DNA of 64,000 nucleotides from Caenorhabditis elegans (GCF_000002985.6 NC_003281.10:5084001-5148000), one strand, 5' to 3'; counted from the stretch's first letter, positions 10,806 to 22,820 are shown. Notes: a model not told the origin generated them from the letters alone. Program-made: numbers and translations.

Positions 10806-11009
10806 ATGAGATTCGTTATTATTCCTACAGTGTTCTTCATTATTTCTTGTATTTTCTCAATTTCAAATGCTCAATTTTTCTTCCCATTTGCCATGGGATA
10901 TCAACGACCGGTTGCATCTGGATATCAATATTCAAATGGCAATGGAGTTAAATCTTCTGATGGATTTTTCCCATTGTGCAGAGGATGGACTTGTACTTCT
11001 AATACTTAA
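10806..11009 (+). CDS. Small secreted Cx4C mini-protein (paralogue 3)
   Basis: A 67-residue single-exon frame. The signal peptide (MRFVIIPTVFFIISCIFSIS) is followed by the cleavage context NAQFFFPFAMG, and the C-terminus is NGVKSSDGFFPLCRGWTCTSN. It shares with the 8-9 kb copies the mature start QFFFPF-x-MG, the G-V-K-x-S-[DE]-G-[FY]-F block and C-[KR]-G-W-T-C, while the rest has diverged. This conservation pattern argues for selection on both ends of the mature peptide. The promoter has the same GC motif (10715-10728) and a TATA box (10763-10770); AATAAA is at 11135-11140. Function unknown. Confidence 0.8.
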   Translation: MRFVIIPTVFFIISCIFSISNAQFFFPFAMGYQRPVASGYQYSNGNGVKSSDGFFPLCRGWTCTSNT

Positions 11010-14000
11010 ATTGAAATGAGTTTTAATTTAAAACATTGATCTCAATTTCTCATTTAATTGCTGAACTTCCTGTCATAATTTTTTCCAGAAGATTTTTTTT
11101 TATTTTAAAATTTATGAATATATATTTTTTTTGAAATAAATTATTTTATGAACTTCAAGTCGAAAAAACTTTTCTGGGTAAGAAAATCAAAGGTTTTTTT
11201 AAACAGTAAGTTGAATTATTTTTTATAAAGTTTTGAGCTAATGCTGAACTATTTCTATAAATTGTTTTATCCTACTTGTGCCGGAGATGTGCAGAAAATT
11301 CATAAAATCCTCTTTTTCTCATCGTCAAAGTTATTATTTGGAAATTTATATAGGAGTTTATATAGAAATATGCGTGCTTTTTGAAAATAACTTCACTTCT
11401 AATTGGAAGCTCTGAAAAGTTTCTAAAAACGGGCACAAGTATCAATGTTTCGATCAACAAATTCACGCAGCTCATTTCAATTGTGATGTAGTTTTTGAGC
11501 ATTTTTTCAAAACCCTTAACTGAAAGTAGAGTTATTTTCAGAAATTGAACTTTTAAAAAAATATTTCTATGCAAATTTCCAACTAGAAAACTTTGACACA
11601 ATTATGAGAGGAAGGGAGTTTATAGATGTGCAGGAAAATGTGCCCAACATTTCTAACCTGTTAACTTTTTTTGTAAAAAAATTTGATAAAAACAGTTCAA
11701 TGTCTGCAATCAAGAATATATATATATCTGTCACCGTGCTTCCAGTCAAATTATTTTTAGCGAATCCCTCGTAGTTTATTCTGTAGTTGGATAGAATGTC
11801 ATAAATCACTTTTCGAAAGATATTTCTTCCGCGTATTTAGTGTGGCTACATGATACGTTTGGAAATACATAGTTTAATATAGTTTATAATCAAGTTTTCA
11901 TTCTTTTTGAAAACAAATGATTTTGTAATTGGCAGAAATTAGGGTTTGTGTTGTAGTTATTTAGACTGTTGTTTAGTTTGTCAGTAATTTTAAATATAGG
12001 TTCTACAAAAATTTCAGCTAGAATTCAGAATATGAGCTTTCAAACTGAAAATCTCAGAATATGAACAAGACCAAAATGAATTCAAAAAGTGTGTATTCGA
12101 ACCAGTTACCAGTAACATAATCCTAAACATCTTCACATTTTGATCATATAACTTTCTCTTTTGACATCAATAAGTGATCAAGATCATACTTTTGACGTCA
12201 TTCAGACATGAACATCGGACTTCATTCCATCCATACTTGTTTATCATGTTTTTGTTGGCATGGTGCCAACGATTAAGATTAGGAAAATTAATAATATTAA
12301 AATAAATATAATCGTTTTCATCATGTCGACTTTGATATCCGGTCAGTTGAAATAGCAGCTTGATCTTTCAATGACACAAATTTATGTGAAACTCCTCAAA
12401 TTTGTGCTCCAAGTTTTGTCCAGATTTTTGAGATTTTTACCCTTGATTTTGTAAATTTAAGTATTTGTGACAAACAATATTTAAACCTCACCCAAGAATG
12501 TTCCTGTAAATTTCTTAATTTTTCTGAAACTTAAAAAGTTGATTAGTTTCTCACAGAAAAAATTGATTTCTTTTAAAGTAAACATGTTCTCCGTCTTTAA
12601 TGCTTCAGTATGAAGTGTGCGAGGAAATTTCAAATTGTTATTATTTTACGGAGACCTTAAACGGTAATACAAAAGCTTTCAAGATGACACCCGCATGAAC
12701 CCGTATATATATGAAACATAAGTTTGGTTCTCTGAAAATTGTGAAAATAAGTTAATATACCATTTCAGAAGCTTTTCTTTATGGTCTTAAACTTTTTTTT
12801 TACATCATCTAGATTATTGTCATTTTCTCATAATATCATCATTATTTCCAACTGAGAAAATATCAATGTTTGATCTCAAAAACGATACAAATCAACCACA
12901 GCAATTCATCAACACGTGGTAGATGTCGATCGGCGGAACTTTCGAACTTATCATTCATTGATAAGCAGAGATATTGAAAAAATGAGAAAAAGAGATAGTA
13001 ATCCATCAACGAAAAATCATAAATCGCTTATATTCTCCTAAATGGAAATAATGAGGGACTAGACAGGATCTGTAATAAGGGGTGCCCTATGATTTTACTG
13101 GTGCAAACGTTTTGCTAGACAATTTTCTAGTTAATAAACACCCTGTATGATAAGATTTTAAATATTTTTGAGTACTGTATCAAATCTTTTGTAGCGTAGG
13201 GTTAATGTTGGCAAAGTGACAAACAATAACTTTCCTATTTTCGGTCTTTGGAAGGTAGAGTAAAAATAGAAAAATATAAATTTAACTCTTGGTAATTGTT
13301 GTTTCATATTGTTTTTCAATAATTTCCGTCATTTTTTAGTAGTTGTAAAATGACGTGTATTTTATTATTCTAGGCTCTATAATGGTATAACACTTATCAC
13401 TGAAAAATGCCAAAATAAGGGACCAGGGCAACTAGAATTTAGGTAAAACTTTGTGGAGACCGCAATCAAGTTCTGCTCAATCTTAAATTAAAACAGGCAA
13501 ATCAAAAAGTGGAGAGAAGTGTATTAAACTTGGGCAAGACTTGTAAACTTGCGGCCTTTTTTATTTATTTCAACAAATGTTGCTGGGAAGTTTGGGGCAA
13601 ATGTCTAGAAGTATATCAAACTACTGCAATTTTTTAGATACCGAAGCTTAATACTTATAAGCTTTTTAATAGCTTCTGTCTTGACCACTTATCAAAATAA
13701 AACTATGAAGAAATCCTAGACAAAATTACATCAGAATCAAAAAGAAACCGTGACGGTGATCTATGTTCCCCCATTGAAACTCCTCCAGTTTCAATACACA
13801 CAAACCTCATACCAAAACGTGTTGATAAACTGATAAGTCGCCAGATATTTCTTTGATACAAACAGATATTTCTCTGCTTATGAGACGCGATTTTTGTCAC
13901 TTTTTACCATAGCTGATTGTCTGTGTGAAGTTGATAGGTCGAAGTATAAAGATCTATGAAATAAGAAAAGGAACATTGCGAGGCCCGAATCAGGCAAGTT

Positions 14001-14155
14001 TTCGGCAAGAATTACTTGGTCAATTTGAGAATTTTTCGATATCTCAGTCAGAAGAGTTGATTTAAAATTGTTTTGAAAGCTGTTTTATTCTATCAAAAAA
14101 AATTTCAAATTTGTTTGAGGAAAATTAACTGAAAAGCTTTTAAATACAGTTTTAA
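11010..14155. other. Intergenic, AT-rich, no gene recognised
   Basis: The 3' flank of paralogue 3 is followed by about 3 kb without supported exons. Two overlapping minus-strand frames at 11272-11809 are AT-rich, in different phases and match nothing I know. Confidence 0.5.
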
Positions 14156-14772
14156 AGCAATGCCACAGCAAACCACAGACAAGCTCAGTGGATTGGAGAA
14201 GGGCAAACTGCACAGGATGTTCCGAAACTCGGCCTTCACCCGAAAAAAAGTATGCTCTCTGTTTGGTCGGGAGTGCATGGCCCATCTACTGGGAGCTGTT
14301 ACCTGAGGGTGAAACCATAACCGTAGAGACCCACTCTAGACAACTACGGAATTTGAGGGAAACAGTCGATCGTTCAGCCTTACAGGATAAGAAAGTATAT
14401 TTCCAACATAATAACGCTCAACCACATGTTACAAAACATGTGAAGGAGGAACTGGCAAAATGTGGATGGCCGATTCTCACTCAACCACCGTATTCTCCTG
14501 ACATTTCTCCAAGTGATTGTTGGCTTCTCTCCAATCTGACTTGTGCCCTCCGAGGTAGATCCTTCACAACACGAAAAAATCTCCAAACTGATATCGAGCT
14601 ATACTTTGAATCCCTGTCAGTTGGATTCTACAGGCAGGGAATCCACAAGTTTACTGAATGTTGGCAGGACATTGTTGAACATGATGGAGCATATAACTGA
14701 TTTCTAGTTTGAGTTTGCTTCGAGAAATAAATGATTGAAAAATAGGACAGGACTTTCCCGACAGCCTGATAA
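14156..14772 (+). pseudogene. Degenerate mariner transposase (C-terminal half)
   Basis: It encodes the second half of a mariner-family (DD34D) transposase. One frame from about 14156 gives a 'WIGEGQ ... LGLHPKKSMLSVWSGVHG' segment. At about 14280 a one-base deletion shifts the frame, and 14281-14700 continues with PIYWELLPEGETITVE, HNNAQPHVTKH, PPYSPDISPSDCWL and a WQDIVEHDGAY end. The second catalytic Asp of the usual HDNARPH motif is Asn here; the third, in SPSD, is kept. The N-terminal DNA-binding half and the first Asp are absent. Downstream, ggactttcccgacagcctgata (ends about 14772) resembles a mariner terminal repeat next to TA. It is a dead copy. Confidence 0.85.
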
Positions 14773-15840
14773 ATAAATATTAAGTGAATTTTAATTTATT
14801 GAAAACAAAAATAAAGATTTTTACAGAAAAGAAAATTAGAAAAAAAATGTCGGAGTAGCAATTGTTTGCGTTTTGTACTCCCTGTAGCGCATCGCATTCC
14901 ATTTTTGGTCGGCGCGTCGCGTTTTTTCACCCGCGCGCGGCGGTCGACATGGTGCCAGTATACTGTAGATCAAATAGTGACGGAACAGCCTGATACTATT
15001 AGGTGTTCTCTTTTCGCTTGGCAAGGTGCCAAATCAAAGTATTTTGGGCATCTAGAAGTTAGATTTTGAAAATTCATACATTTTTTTGATTAATGTAAGT
15101 GTAGTCAGAACATTCTGAAAATAATATTTTCAGGTACAGAAAATTACTTCAAAGCAATGGAAAAAAATAAGGCCGTCAAAGAAGCTCAAAAACTGAAGCT
15201 TTCTAACTTTAGAAATTTTAATCTCTAATTGGAAAAATGTTCGATAGATGTCTGAAATTAAAGGTTATTTTGATTTTCCGTACTTCACTAAGGGATCAAG
15301 AATCTAAAAGTAACAATTCAATATATCTGACGCAGGTGTGAAAACAAGACAAAGGAAGTGATCACTATAATCTAGTTATTTTTGATAAAGAAATAGAACA
15401 TCAACCCCAATCAGCAACTTACACTTTGACCTTTGTTAGGATAATCTGAAAAATGAATAAACTTCTTACAATAGTATGATTTAGGTGAACTTGCAAAAAA
15501 CTTTTTGATTCCGTAATATGTGACTATCATCATCACGACAAGTACTCAGTGACTCTAAAATCATTGCATCGCGATTTCATTAGAATAGATTTCAAAATTA
15601 AAGCCCAGCTTCTCTTGTTCACATGATTCTTTCATGACCGATCACAGAACAATTGATTGTACGCAGTCTGTACGTGAATCTAGTCACTTTATGAACGAAC
15701 TGATCCGAATTGACAACAATGAACAATTTGCATTATATTATTTTCCTGCAGACTAGCTATTTGGTAAAATAACGAAATCTTAGAATATTAGGAAAAGTCG
15801 CGTTTTTGATTTGTCAGCATCTTTCTGCCAAGCAGCCTCT
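14773..15840. other. Intergenic with scattered repeat fragments
   Basis: At 14988-14997 the string cagcctgata repeats the putative mariner end at 14763-14772. A GC-rich patch at about 14910-14950 (cgcgcgcggcggtcgac) stands out from the AT-rich surroundings. I see no gene. Confidence 0.4.
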
Positions 15841-17136
15841 AATAAATGCCGAGTGTACAGACTCCGCCCCTTTTTCGCGTTTTTTCGCGTTTTTTTGGCT
15901 TGCGAAAAAATGTCCCACTTCGTTTTCATTAATAACTCCTGAACCGTGTGACTTCATGCTCTAATATTTGAAATCCTACTAGAAATATTTTGCCCCACGG
16001 TGGAGCAGAAAACGGCACTAAGTTCGGAGCAAAATTGAGCCCAGGGCGGCTTTCCCCAGTTTGAAAAATTTTTTTGTTGCTCTTTTTACCCCCAAAAAAG
16101 CATGTTTTAATTGAATTAAAATTCGGGTTTTGTTCTGTTTTGTTTCAAACTCATGTGCAAGATACTGCTCAGAGAGACTGATTTTTTGAAAAAAAAATTT
16201 GATTTCATAAGTGCAAACGAAAAAAAGTTGTGATAAAACAAAAGGCCAAAAAATGACAATTTGCCAAAAAAAAATTTTTTTCCGAAAAAGTAGTTTTTCG
16301 TCTTTATCTCAAGTTCTACTTCATCTTTTTTGATATTTTTTTGTTTACCCTACGTACAAAAGTACGCTGAACACGATTTTTAACTCAGAATTGGAAAAAG
16401 TTCTATGAGTCGGCCGAGCAAGACGAATAAGTGCCAAATTTTGCACACTTCCCCTATTTCGCGAATCTACTTTTTCAATCATAACTCGGTCAGTTTTCAA
16501 TTTTTCTTAGTTTTCCAAAAATTGACGTGTAGGTCTCATCAAGACGCATCGAGACATATAAAATTTGTAAAAAGTTCAGTGGGAAAATTTTTCAAGAAAA
16601 AAATAATTCAAAAATTTAGTACTGGGGGGAGTGGTTTCCTGGGTCTCCTGAACATTTTTTCCACTAAAGTTTCGCGGAATGTATTTTTAATTCATAGTTT
16701 TTGATTTTATTTATTGGAAGATGAAGTTTCGTCGCGTTAGCAATGCTCTGCCAAGAGATATTATTTTTTTTAATTTTCAGGGCAAAACTTGTTTTCTTCT
16801 ATACATCTGTCTGTGTACAAGATATAACCCTCAACTGTACGTCTCCTTTTCGGGAATTCAATAATGAGTACAATCCTGTAATAAAATTTTCAAAAATTAG
16901 GTCTCCCCTAATATAAAGCCTCCTCAAACTTCAATCAATCAAAACTCAGCTTTAACTGATTCATCGGGTGCATCTGTTTTTGGTCAAACCGAACTCAAAA
17001 ATTAAGAAGACTCCCATTGACCTACTGAAATTTTCACGAGCCCTCTAACAGGTTCGAGGCGAAGCCGAGAGCCTACGCCCGGCAAGGGGACTCGCCTTAC
17101 ACCCCCTACAACTGGCGGGCCCGCAGGGCCCGCTAG
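15841..17136. repeat. Repeat-rich block ending in GC hairpin
   Basis: Sequence unlike its neighbours: it begins near gactccgccccttttt with cgcg-rich lines and ends at a GC-rich hairpin, stem gcgggccc (17115-17122), loop gca, stem gggcccgc (17126-17133), followed by TAG. A terminal hairpin next to CTAG recalls Helitron 3' ends, but the usual 10-12 nt gap between hairpin and terminus is missing and I could not place a 5' TC end. Call it a probable dispersed DNA element, class uncertain. Confidence 0.35.
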
Positions 17137-18080
17137 TCTATTATCATCATTTGATATTATAATAGTTTTCTCCCATTTGGATGATCATCTACAAAATACG
17201 CATTGATATCTCAACAAAGGGGTTCTGAATGAATTTTTGTGTAGGCAAGAAACGCTCGCCTGCTTTTAATTCAAAAAATGGATAGTCTCAGGTATCAGGT
17301 ACAAAAATTCGTCTGAAGACCTGAATGCCAGGGAAGTGTAACTTCTGGTTTTAGCAAAGTTAGCTGGTTGTACGGAATTAATTCAAATTAGTTGAGAAAC
17401 AGTTGAATCGCCGAGCCAAAATGCAGAAAATAGGTGGTAGGCAGGTATGAGGAGCCTGTAGATATGCCTGCCATCCATGCCCTAAATAAACGTTTTGAAA
17501 AACTGCATTTCCGCAAAAACCGTACATCTACTTTGATCTCTCCATTTCCAATTTTCCATGTGATCATCAGTAGCTAGTCAAAAACAATTTACCAAAAGAT
17601 CAACATATTCTTCAATTTCTCTATAGACTTTCAAAAATCAAACGATTATTATTATTCGTCTTATCATTTTATTTTTACCAGGGCTATGATCACCTTTTTT
17701 CTGTATCAGAATTCAAAAAATCAAACTTGAATCGGAAGTGAATGGAAATAAGTTTGCAGGGATTGAATAGTTACTACAACAAATGTTAAGCAGACTCTTA
17801 CAATAATTATATTAGTCTGTAGACATTCCACCATTGAGCTGTCAAAGAAACGAAGCAGACAGAATTGAAATGTTTAATAACTAGATAAATAAACAAATAA
17901 TAATCTCATGTATTACAGTTTAATTGATAGATAAAACATAATCATGCACTTTTAAACTTTGCAAATGATAGGGCTACAGTACCCATGATGTCAAACAAAT
18001 TGCAATTTTTCAATTTCAAAATTGATCAACTATTTCCTTTAAAGGTTTCTGATCACAAAGAAGAAAATCACTCGTATTTT
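17137..18080. other. Intergenic, no gene recognised
   Basis: AT-rich sequence with a short stretch of 'taggcaggtatg' type repeats near 17440-17480. No coding exon seen. Confidence 0.4.
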
Positions 18081-18266
18081 GTACCCGGTCTCGACGCGAC
18101 AATTTTTTGTAAAATGCGAAAAAGTATGCGCCTTTACAGAGTAATTTCAAACTATCGTTTCGAATTTTCAGAATGCTTGACATTACAATTTAATTTTTAA
18201 TTTTAATTTAAAGGCGCACACCTTTTCGAAACTAACAAAAAATTAGCGTGTCGAGACCGGATACCG
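18081..18266. repeat. Fold-back copy of 'ggtctcgacgcgac' dispersed repeat
   Basis: The left arm at 18081-18137 (gtacccggtctcgacgcg ... gcgccttta) and the right arm at 18209-18266 (taaaggcgcacacc ... gtgtcgagaccggatacc) are imperfect complements. A single arm recurs at about 18565-18652. It lies upstream of the gene starting at 18991. Confidence 0.7.
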
Positions 18267-18564
18267 TATTTTTTTTCGCAAAATTTCGTTTCTGGGTTAT
18301 ATGACTTCAATAACTTATAGATACAAACATCAGAAGCTTCCTAGACACAAAATACAGAAAACACATGTTCACTCTTCAAATATACATTTTTATTGTTCTT
18401 CCTGTTTCATTAAAAGTGTAAAAACCGAGATGATGATGATATTGATAGTGTGAGATGTAGTTCATAATGATGCTACTAGATAACATCAATGATCGCATTT
18501 CACAGATCTACAGCTGAATTATCACCTAATGTAAGCAACGAATATTGCGATTATTGCTCCAAAA

Positions 18565-18652
18565 ATACGGTACCCGGTCTCGACGCGACAAATTTTTGTT
18601 TAAAAAAACAGGTGCGTCTATAAAGAGTACTGTAATTTCAAACGTTCGTTTC
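18565..18652 (+). repeat. Solo arm of 'ggtctcgacgcgac' dispersed repeat
   Basis: The pattern ggtacccggtctcgacgcga, then ggtgcg, then gagtactgtaatttcaaac matches the left arm of the fold-back at 18081. Confidence 0.6.
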
Positions 18653-18990
18653 TGTAGAAATTCCCGTCTGGGACAACAACTTTTCGAAATCCTCGAATAA
18701 AAATGTTCAATTTTCTGTTAAAACAATTAGTAGGTAATCTGAAAAAGCCAACAAACAGAAAAGAAGAAATATTCCGAAACTCTTTCCTTGTTGCACATTT
18801 TCCAGTTTCTGTGTCTCCGAAAACTCCCATTCCGATAGGCCAGTGCAAGTGCGCTCCATGGCTCTACTGGTTTTCTTCAATGAAACAATTTTATTGATTT
18901 CAATATCGTTTCTTTCGTTTTTTTAGTGTTTAATCATATTTTATTCATTAATTATTTAAAAATAAATATTCAAATTTTATTAAATTTCAG

Positions 18991-21900
18991 ATGGAAGAAG
19001 AAAATACACCGGAAGTCCAATTTGAACAAGATGAAAACGAGGAAAACACCCTTCAAATCGTAGACAGCGACCTTGTCATCGAGAACTCTGTCACGGAGAA
19101 TGTTCCCTCAGAAAATCAAGATGTAGAGATGGAAATAGTATCCGATTCGGAAGAACCTCTAGAACCTCCTGTGCCGGTTGCAGTGAATTTTGAAGAAGCA
19201 CCAGTAGAAGAAGTTCCAGGGGAACAAGAAGCAGTGCTGGTCGAAGAAGAAGAAGAAGAAGTACCTGCAGAAGCAATTGAAAAATCTCATGAACAAAGAG
19301 AATCCTTCATGGAAATGTTTAGAATAGCTCCGAGAATTCGAGATATTCTACCAGATTTGCGCGTTTTTATGAGCCATCCGGACGTTTTAGACGAAGATCG
19401 GAAAGAAGTTGAGGCTTTAGTAGAGGCAAAAATTCAAGATGAAAAGGCGAAAAAGAAAGCTGAAAAGGTATCGAAGAAAGAAAAAGAAGTTGAAAAACCA
19501 CCAGTGTCATTGGAAGAAGCTGTTAAGTAGGTTTTTTTAATGCGGAAATTGAAAAAAAAAACAAATATTTTTCAGAACTGTTACCGGAATAGATTTGGCC
19601 GCAATACTTCAAAAAATTCCGAAAAATCCTCAACAAATCGCCCCTGTTACAATACCTCCGCCTGTGGTTATGCCTCCGCCTATCGTAATTCCAGGAATGC
19701 CAAATGCTCCAGCTGTTACAGGTAAAAATTGAAACTTTTTTTTAAAAAGAATCACAAAAATGCCTCAAATTGGTTCTGTGAAGCTTCAAAGATCACAAAT
19801 TGTCATCTAATTTGAATTTCGCGCGAAAATGAGTTTTCTATGATACTCGACCGTGTACTCCTCTCGGACAATTAACGAATTAAACTTTTAGATTTTAGAC
19901 GATTAAAAAAAATGTTTTAGATTTTTTCCATCAGCAAAACGAAAATGATCATATATCCATTTATTTATTTTGAAGCAAAAAGCCGTGCAAAATCATCAAA
20001 AACAACCTAAAATCATAAAAATTAATTGATTAATTACCCGAAAGAGGTAAACGGCTGAGTATCAATCTCAAATTCGACTATACCACATTAAAGAAGGAGT
20101 TTTTAAAATTAATATAAAAATCTTGCCGCAGAGAGAAAATTTTTTAATACTTTTTTCAGAAGTTCTGAATCTGGTTTCACTGCCGTTAAATGCCAAACCC
20201 GTGCCAATCCCAATTGCGTCTTCAGTAATAGCACCCAATTATGCAACTGCGCCACCGATTGTGAGTTTTTTTTTCTAAAAATGTTTTTTTTTCGAATTCT
20301 CAAATTTTCAGGCTCTGACAGACCCGAACGTCGCTTCAATTGGACACGGAAAAGCTGGATTTTCTACGCCTCATCCGAATGAAATTCCAATTGAACTAAG
20401 ACAGTATGTTATTTTAAAAAAAAAACCTTTATTTTAAATATATCTATTTTTTCAGTTCCAAACCAGACATGATTGCTCCAATTCCAGATGAGCTAAGAAA
20501 TCTTGGGTATGTCCAATTGTATTGAAATTTCTTAACAAAAATTGTTTTCAGTGCCGTTCCAGTTGTTACTTCGATTCCTACAATTCCTAATGAGTTCCTA
20601 CCTCCGTAAGTGAAATTTCAATTTAAAAAAGTCTCTACAACAAACATTTTTCAGAGAACAACGAATTCTTGGATCGTTACCACTCACTTTTGTTCGTAAG
20701 TTTTCCGTGTGAAATATTGAAGAAAAAACTAATTTTTCTCCAAATTAAGGTCCTCCGATGCGGAAATCCCTGTTTCTCTCTGGTGCAAGATCAGGAAAAC
20801 GATGTGACAGAATTAAAATGCAGAGAAAGAAGGATAAAAAGGAAGTAAAATTGGAAAAGAAGCTGGAAAAGAAGTCAGAGGATGTAAGATATTTTTAAAA
20901 ATTTCAGAAATGTAGTGATTTTGCTTTGAATTGCACAAAATGACTACAATATTACAAAGAAAAATGTTTTTTAAAAAAGTATATGAGAAGTTTTGGTTCA
21001 AAAATGTCGAAAAATCCATTGAGTGGGGAATGTTCATTCGGAAAAAAAAATATAATGACCGATTGTGCAATTTTAGGCCTTTTGTCAAAAAAAAATTTCA
21101 GTCTCTGGAATCAGTGGAAAAACGGCCCCGTGGCGGACATAGAGGTCGAGCTGGTGCAGGCAGATCAAGCTTTGAAGCAACAGGAATGAATGCTCTTCCT
21201 CAAGGACTCAACAAGAATTCTCCGCTTGCTGTTAAACGTTATCATGCTCGTCAACTTGCCAAAGAAACTGGAATGACATTGGAAGAAGCTATGGAAGAAA
21301 TTGAAGAACAATGTAATGCATTTGGAGGTGAAGATACTCCAGAAGCAATTGAACACGATACAAAACTTATGGAAATGATTAAGAAACGAGGTGATGAACA
21401 TTGGAATCAACGACATAATTATACACCTGTTGATCATTCGAAAGGAATTCCTGGAGTCGATAGACCACCTGGTGGTAATAGGGATCGTGGTGAAAAGGTT
21501 CGGAGCAAGTCGCCAGTTACAGGAGTTGATAGACCACCAGGTGGAGACAGAATTGAACGAAGTAGGGATCGAGAACCGGGTGGTGGTGTTCCTGGGGTTG
21601 ATCGGGCGCCAGGCAGAGGATCTCGTGGAATCGATCGCCCACCTGGAGGTGATTCTCGTGGTGTTGATCGACCACCTGGAGGTGGAGGAATTCCTGGAGT
21701 AGATCGGCCACCAGGAGGTGGAAGGCGCGGAGTTGATAGACCACCAGGATCTGGAATGCCTGGAATCGATCGGCCACCTGGAGGGGATCGAATGGGTGAT
21801 AAGCAAAGAAGAGGAGCGAGAGGAGGTGTTAAGGAAAGAGAAAGAAAACGAAGAAGTAAGTTTATTCAACCTTTATTCCACGAAAATTCGAAATCCTTAT

Positions 21901-22820
21901 GTTTTTTTTTAAATATTTTTAAATAACGCTTTATTTTTCAGGAGATGAATTCCAGCGAGGAGGTGGTGGTGGTGGCCGAGGCGGTGGCCGTGATGGTGGA
22001 AGAGATTATGGTGGTCCTCCGCAAAAATCTGGGCGACGTGATCGATATGATGATTAGTGAGTTCAGCAATGAGCAGAGATATAAAACACATTGAGAAAGT
22101 ATACGAAAGCCCCTTTTTCTCAGCTATCTCGGAAAGTAACTTTACTTTCAATTGAAATTTTCGAAAATTTGCTCTAAAACTGACTCAAATAATGCCGATC
22201 GACACTTCACGACTTTGAGGCAGTTTGTCAAAAACTTCTCGAAGCCTTCAATTAAACATAAAAAAGTATTTGTGACTATTCGCGTTTCGAAACCCCAAAA
22301 AAATTTCAATTTTTCAAAATCTCGATTTCAGCGATCGATCGTATCAAGGAACAAGTGGATATGGACAAGATTATGATTCACAAACATATGGAGAACGTGG
22401 TTACGATGGACATTATCAAGGACAAGAGGATTATTATGGAAGGTAATAAAATTAAATATTTTAAAATGAAATTAATTAAATTTAATAAACGTTTCAGTCA
22501 AGAAGGATATGGAGAATATAATCAGCAACACTACGGTGAAGGATACGATCAACAAGGATATGGGCAAAATGGAGATTCATATTATGGACATGAAGGGTAA
22601 GGAAAATCACTTTTTTAATTGTTTGAATTGTATTTTTATTCAAAAATAATTACCTATTTTCAGCCAAGATGCATCGACATATTACCAAGAAGATGGCAGT
22701 CAATACTACAATCAATACTACGGTACTGCTCCTGCAGAAGGTGAAGCTTCAGCTGTAACTGGAACGGATTATCATGCAACATTCAGTGTACCACCACCAC
22801 CGGCTCCCCCTCCGTCATAA
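18991..22820 (+). CDS. Unrecognised low-complexity protein with GVDRPPGG repeats, RGG box and YG-rich tail
   Basis: Thirteen coding exons stay in phase and give 796 residues: 18991-19526, 19576-19721, 20160-20260, 20312-20403, 20456-20506, 20552-20605, 20655-20695, 20750-20883, 21102-21855, 21942-22056, 22332-22442, 22498-22596, 22664-22820. The ATG follows TTTCAG directly, which suggests a trans-splice site. In order: an acidic Glu/Val-rich N-terminus (about 1-105); a helical stretch with FRIAPRIRDILPDLRVFM and a Lys/Glu coiled-coil-like segment (to ~178); a Pro/Val-rich region (178-330); a Lys-rich basic segment (about 355-385); a helix LAVKRYHARQLAKETGMTLE; eight G[V/I]DR[P/A]PG repeats (about 501-615); an RGG box; and a Tyr/Gly/Gln-rich, FUS-like tail ending in a polyproline stretch. 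I recognise no catalytic domain. RNA binding and condensate formation are inferred from RGG plus the YG tail. Confidence 0.85.
21449..21790 (+). repeat. Coding repeat: eight G[V/I]DRPPGG units
   Basis: Eight units of G-[VI]-D-R-[PA]-P-G are separated by 3-12 residues. Codons differ between units (gtcgataga, gttgatcga, atcgatcgg and so on), so the protein motif is conserved while the DNA has drifted. The repeat also keeps other frames open on both strands, producing long shadow frames. Confidence 0.9.

Noticed and set aside
11272..11809. Overlapping minus-strand frames of 109 and 80 codons
   Set aside because: AT-rich, different phases, no splice junction that joins them sensibly, no recognisable motif.
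12080..12110. tRNA-like T-arm (ggttcgaatac on the minus strand)
   Set aside because: No matching acceptor, D or anticodon stems could be built around it.
20931..21101. Extension of the repeat exon upstream to an ATG at about 20939
   Set aside because: A consensus TTTCAG acceptor at 21101 and the phase-0 donor at 20883 show that this stretch is intron.
21165..21869. 234-codon minus-strand open frame
   Set aside because: It is the antisense shadow of the GVDRPPGG repeat exon; the repeat simply lacks stop codons on the other strand, and the plus-strand exons join in phase.
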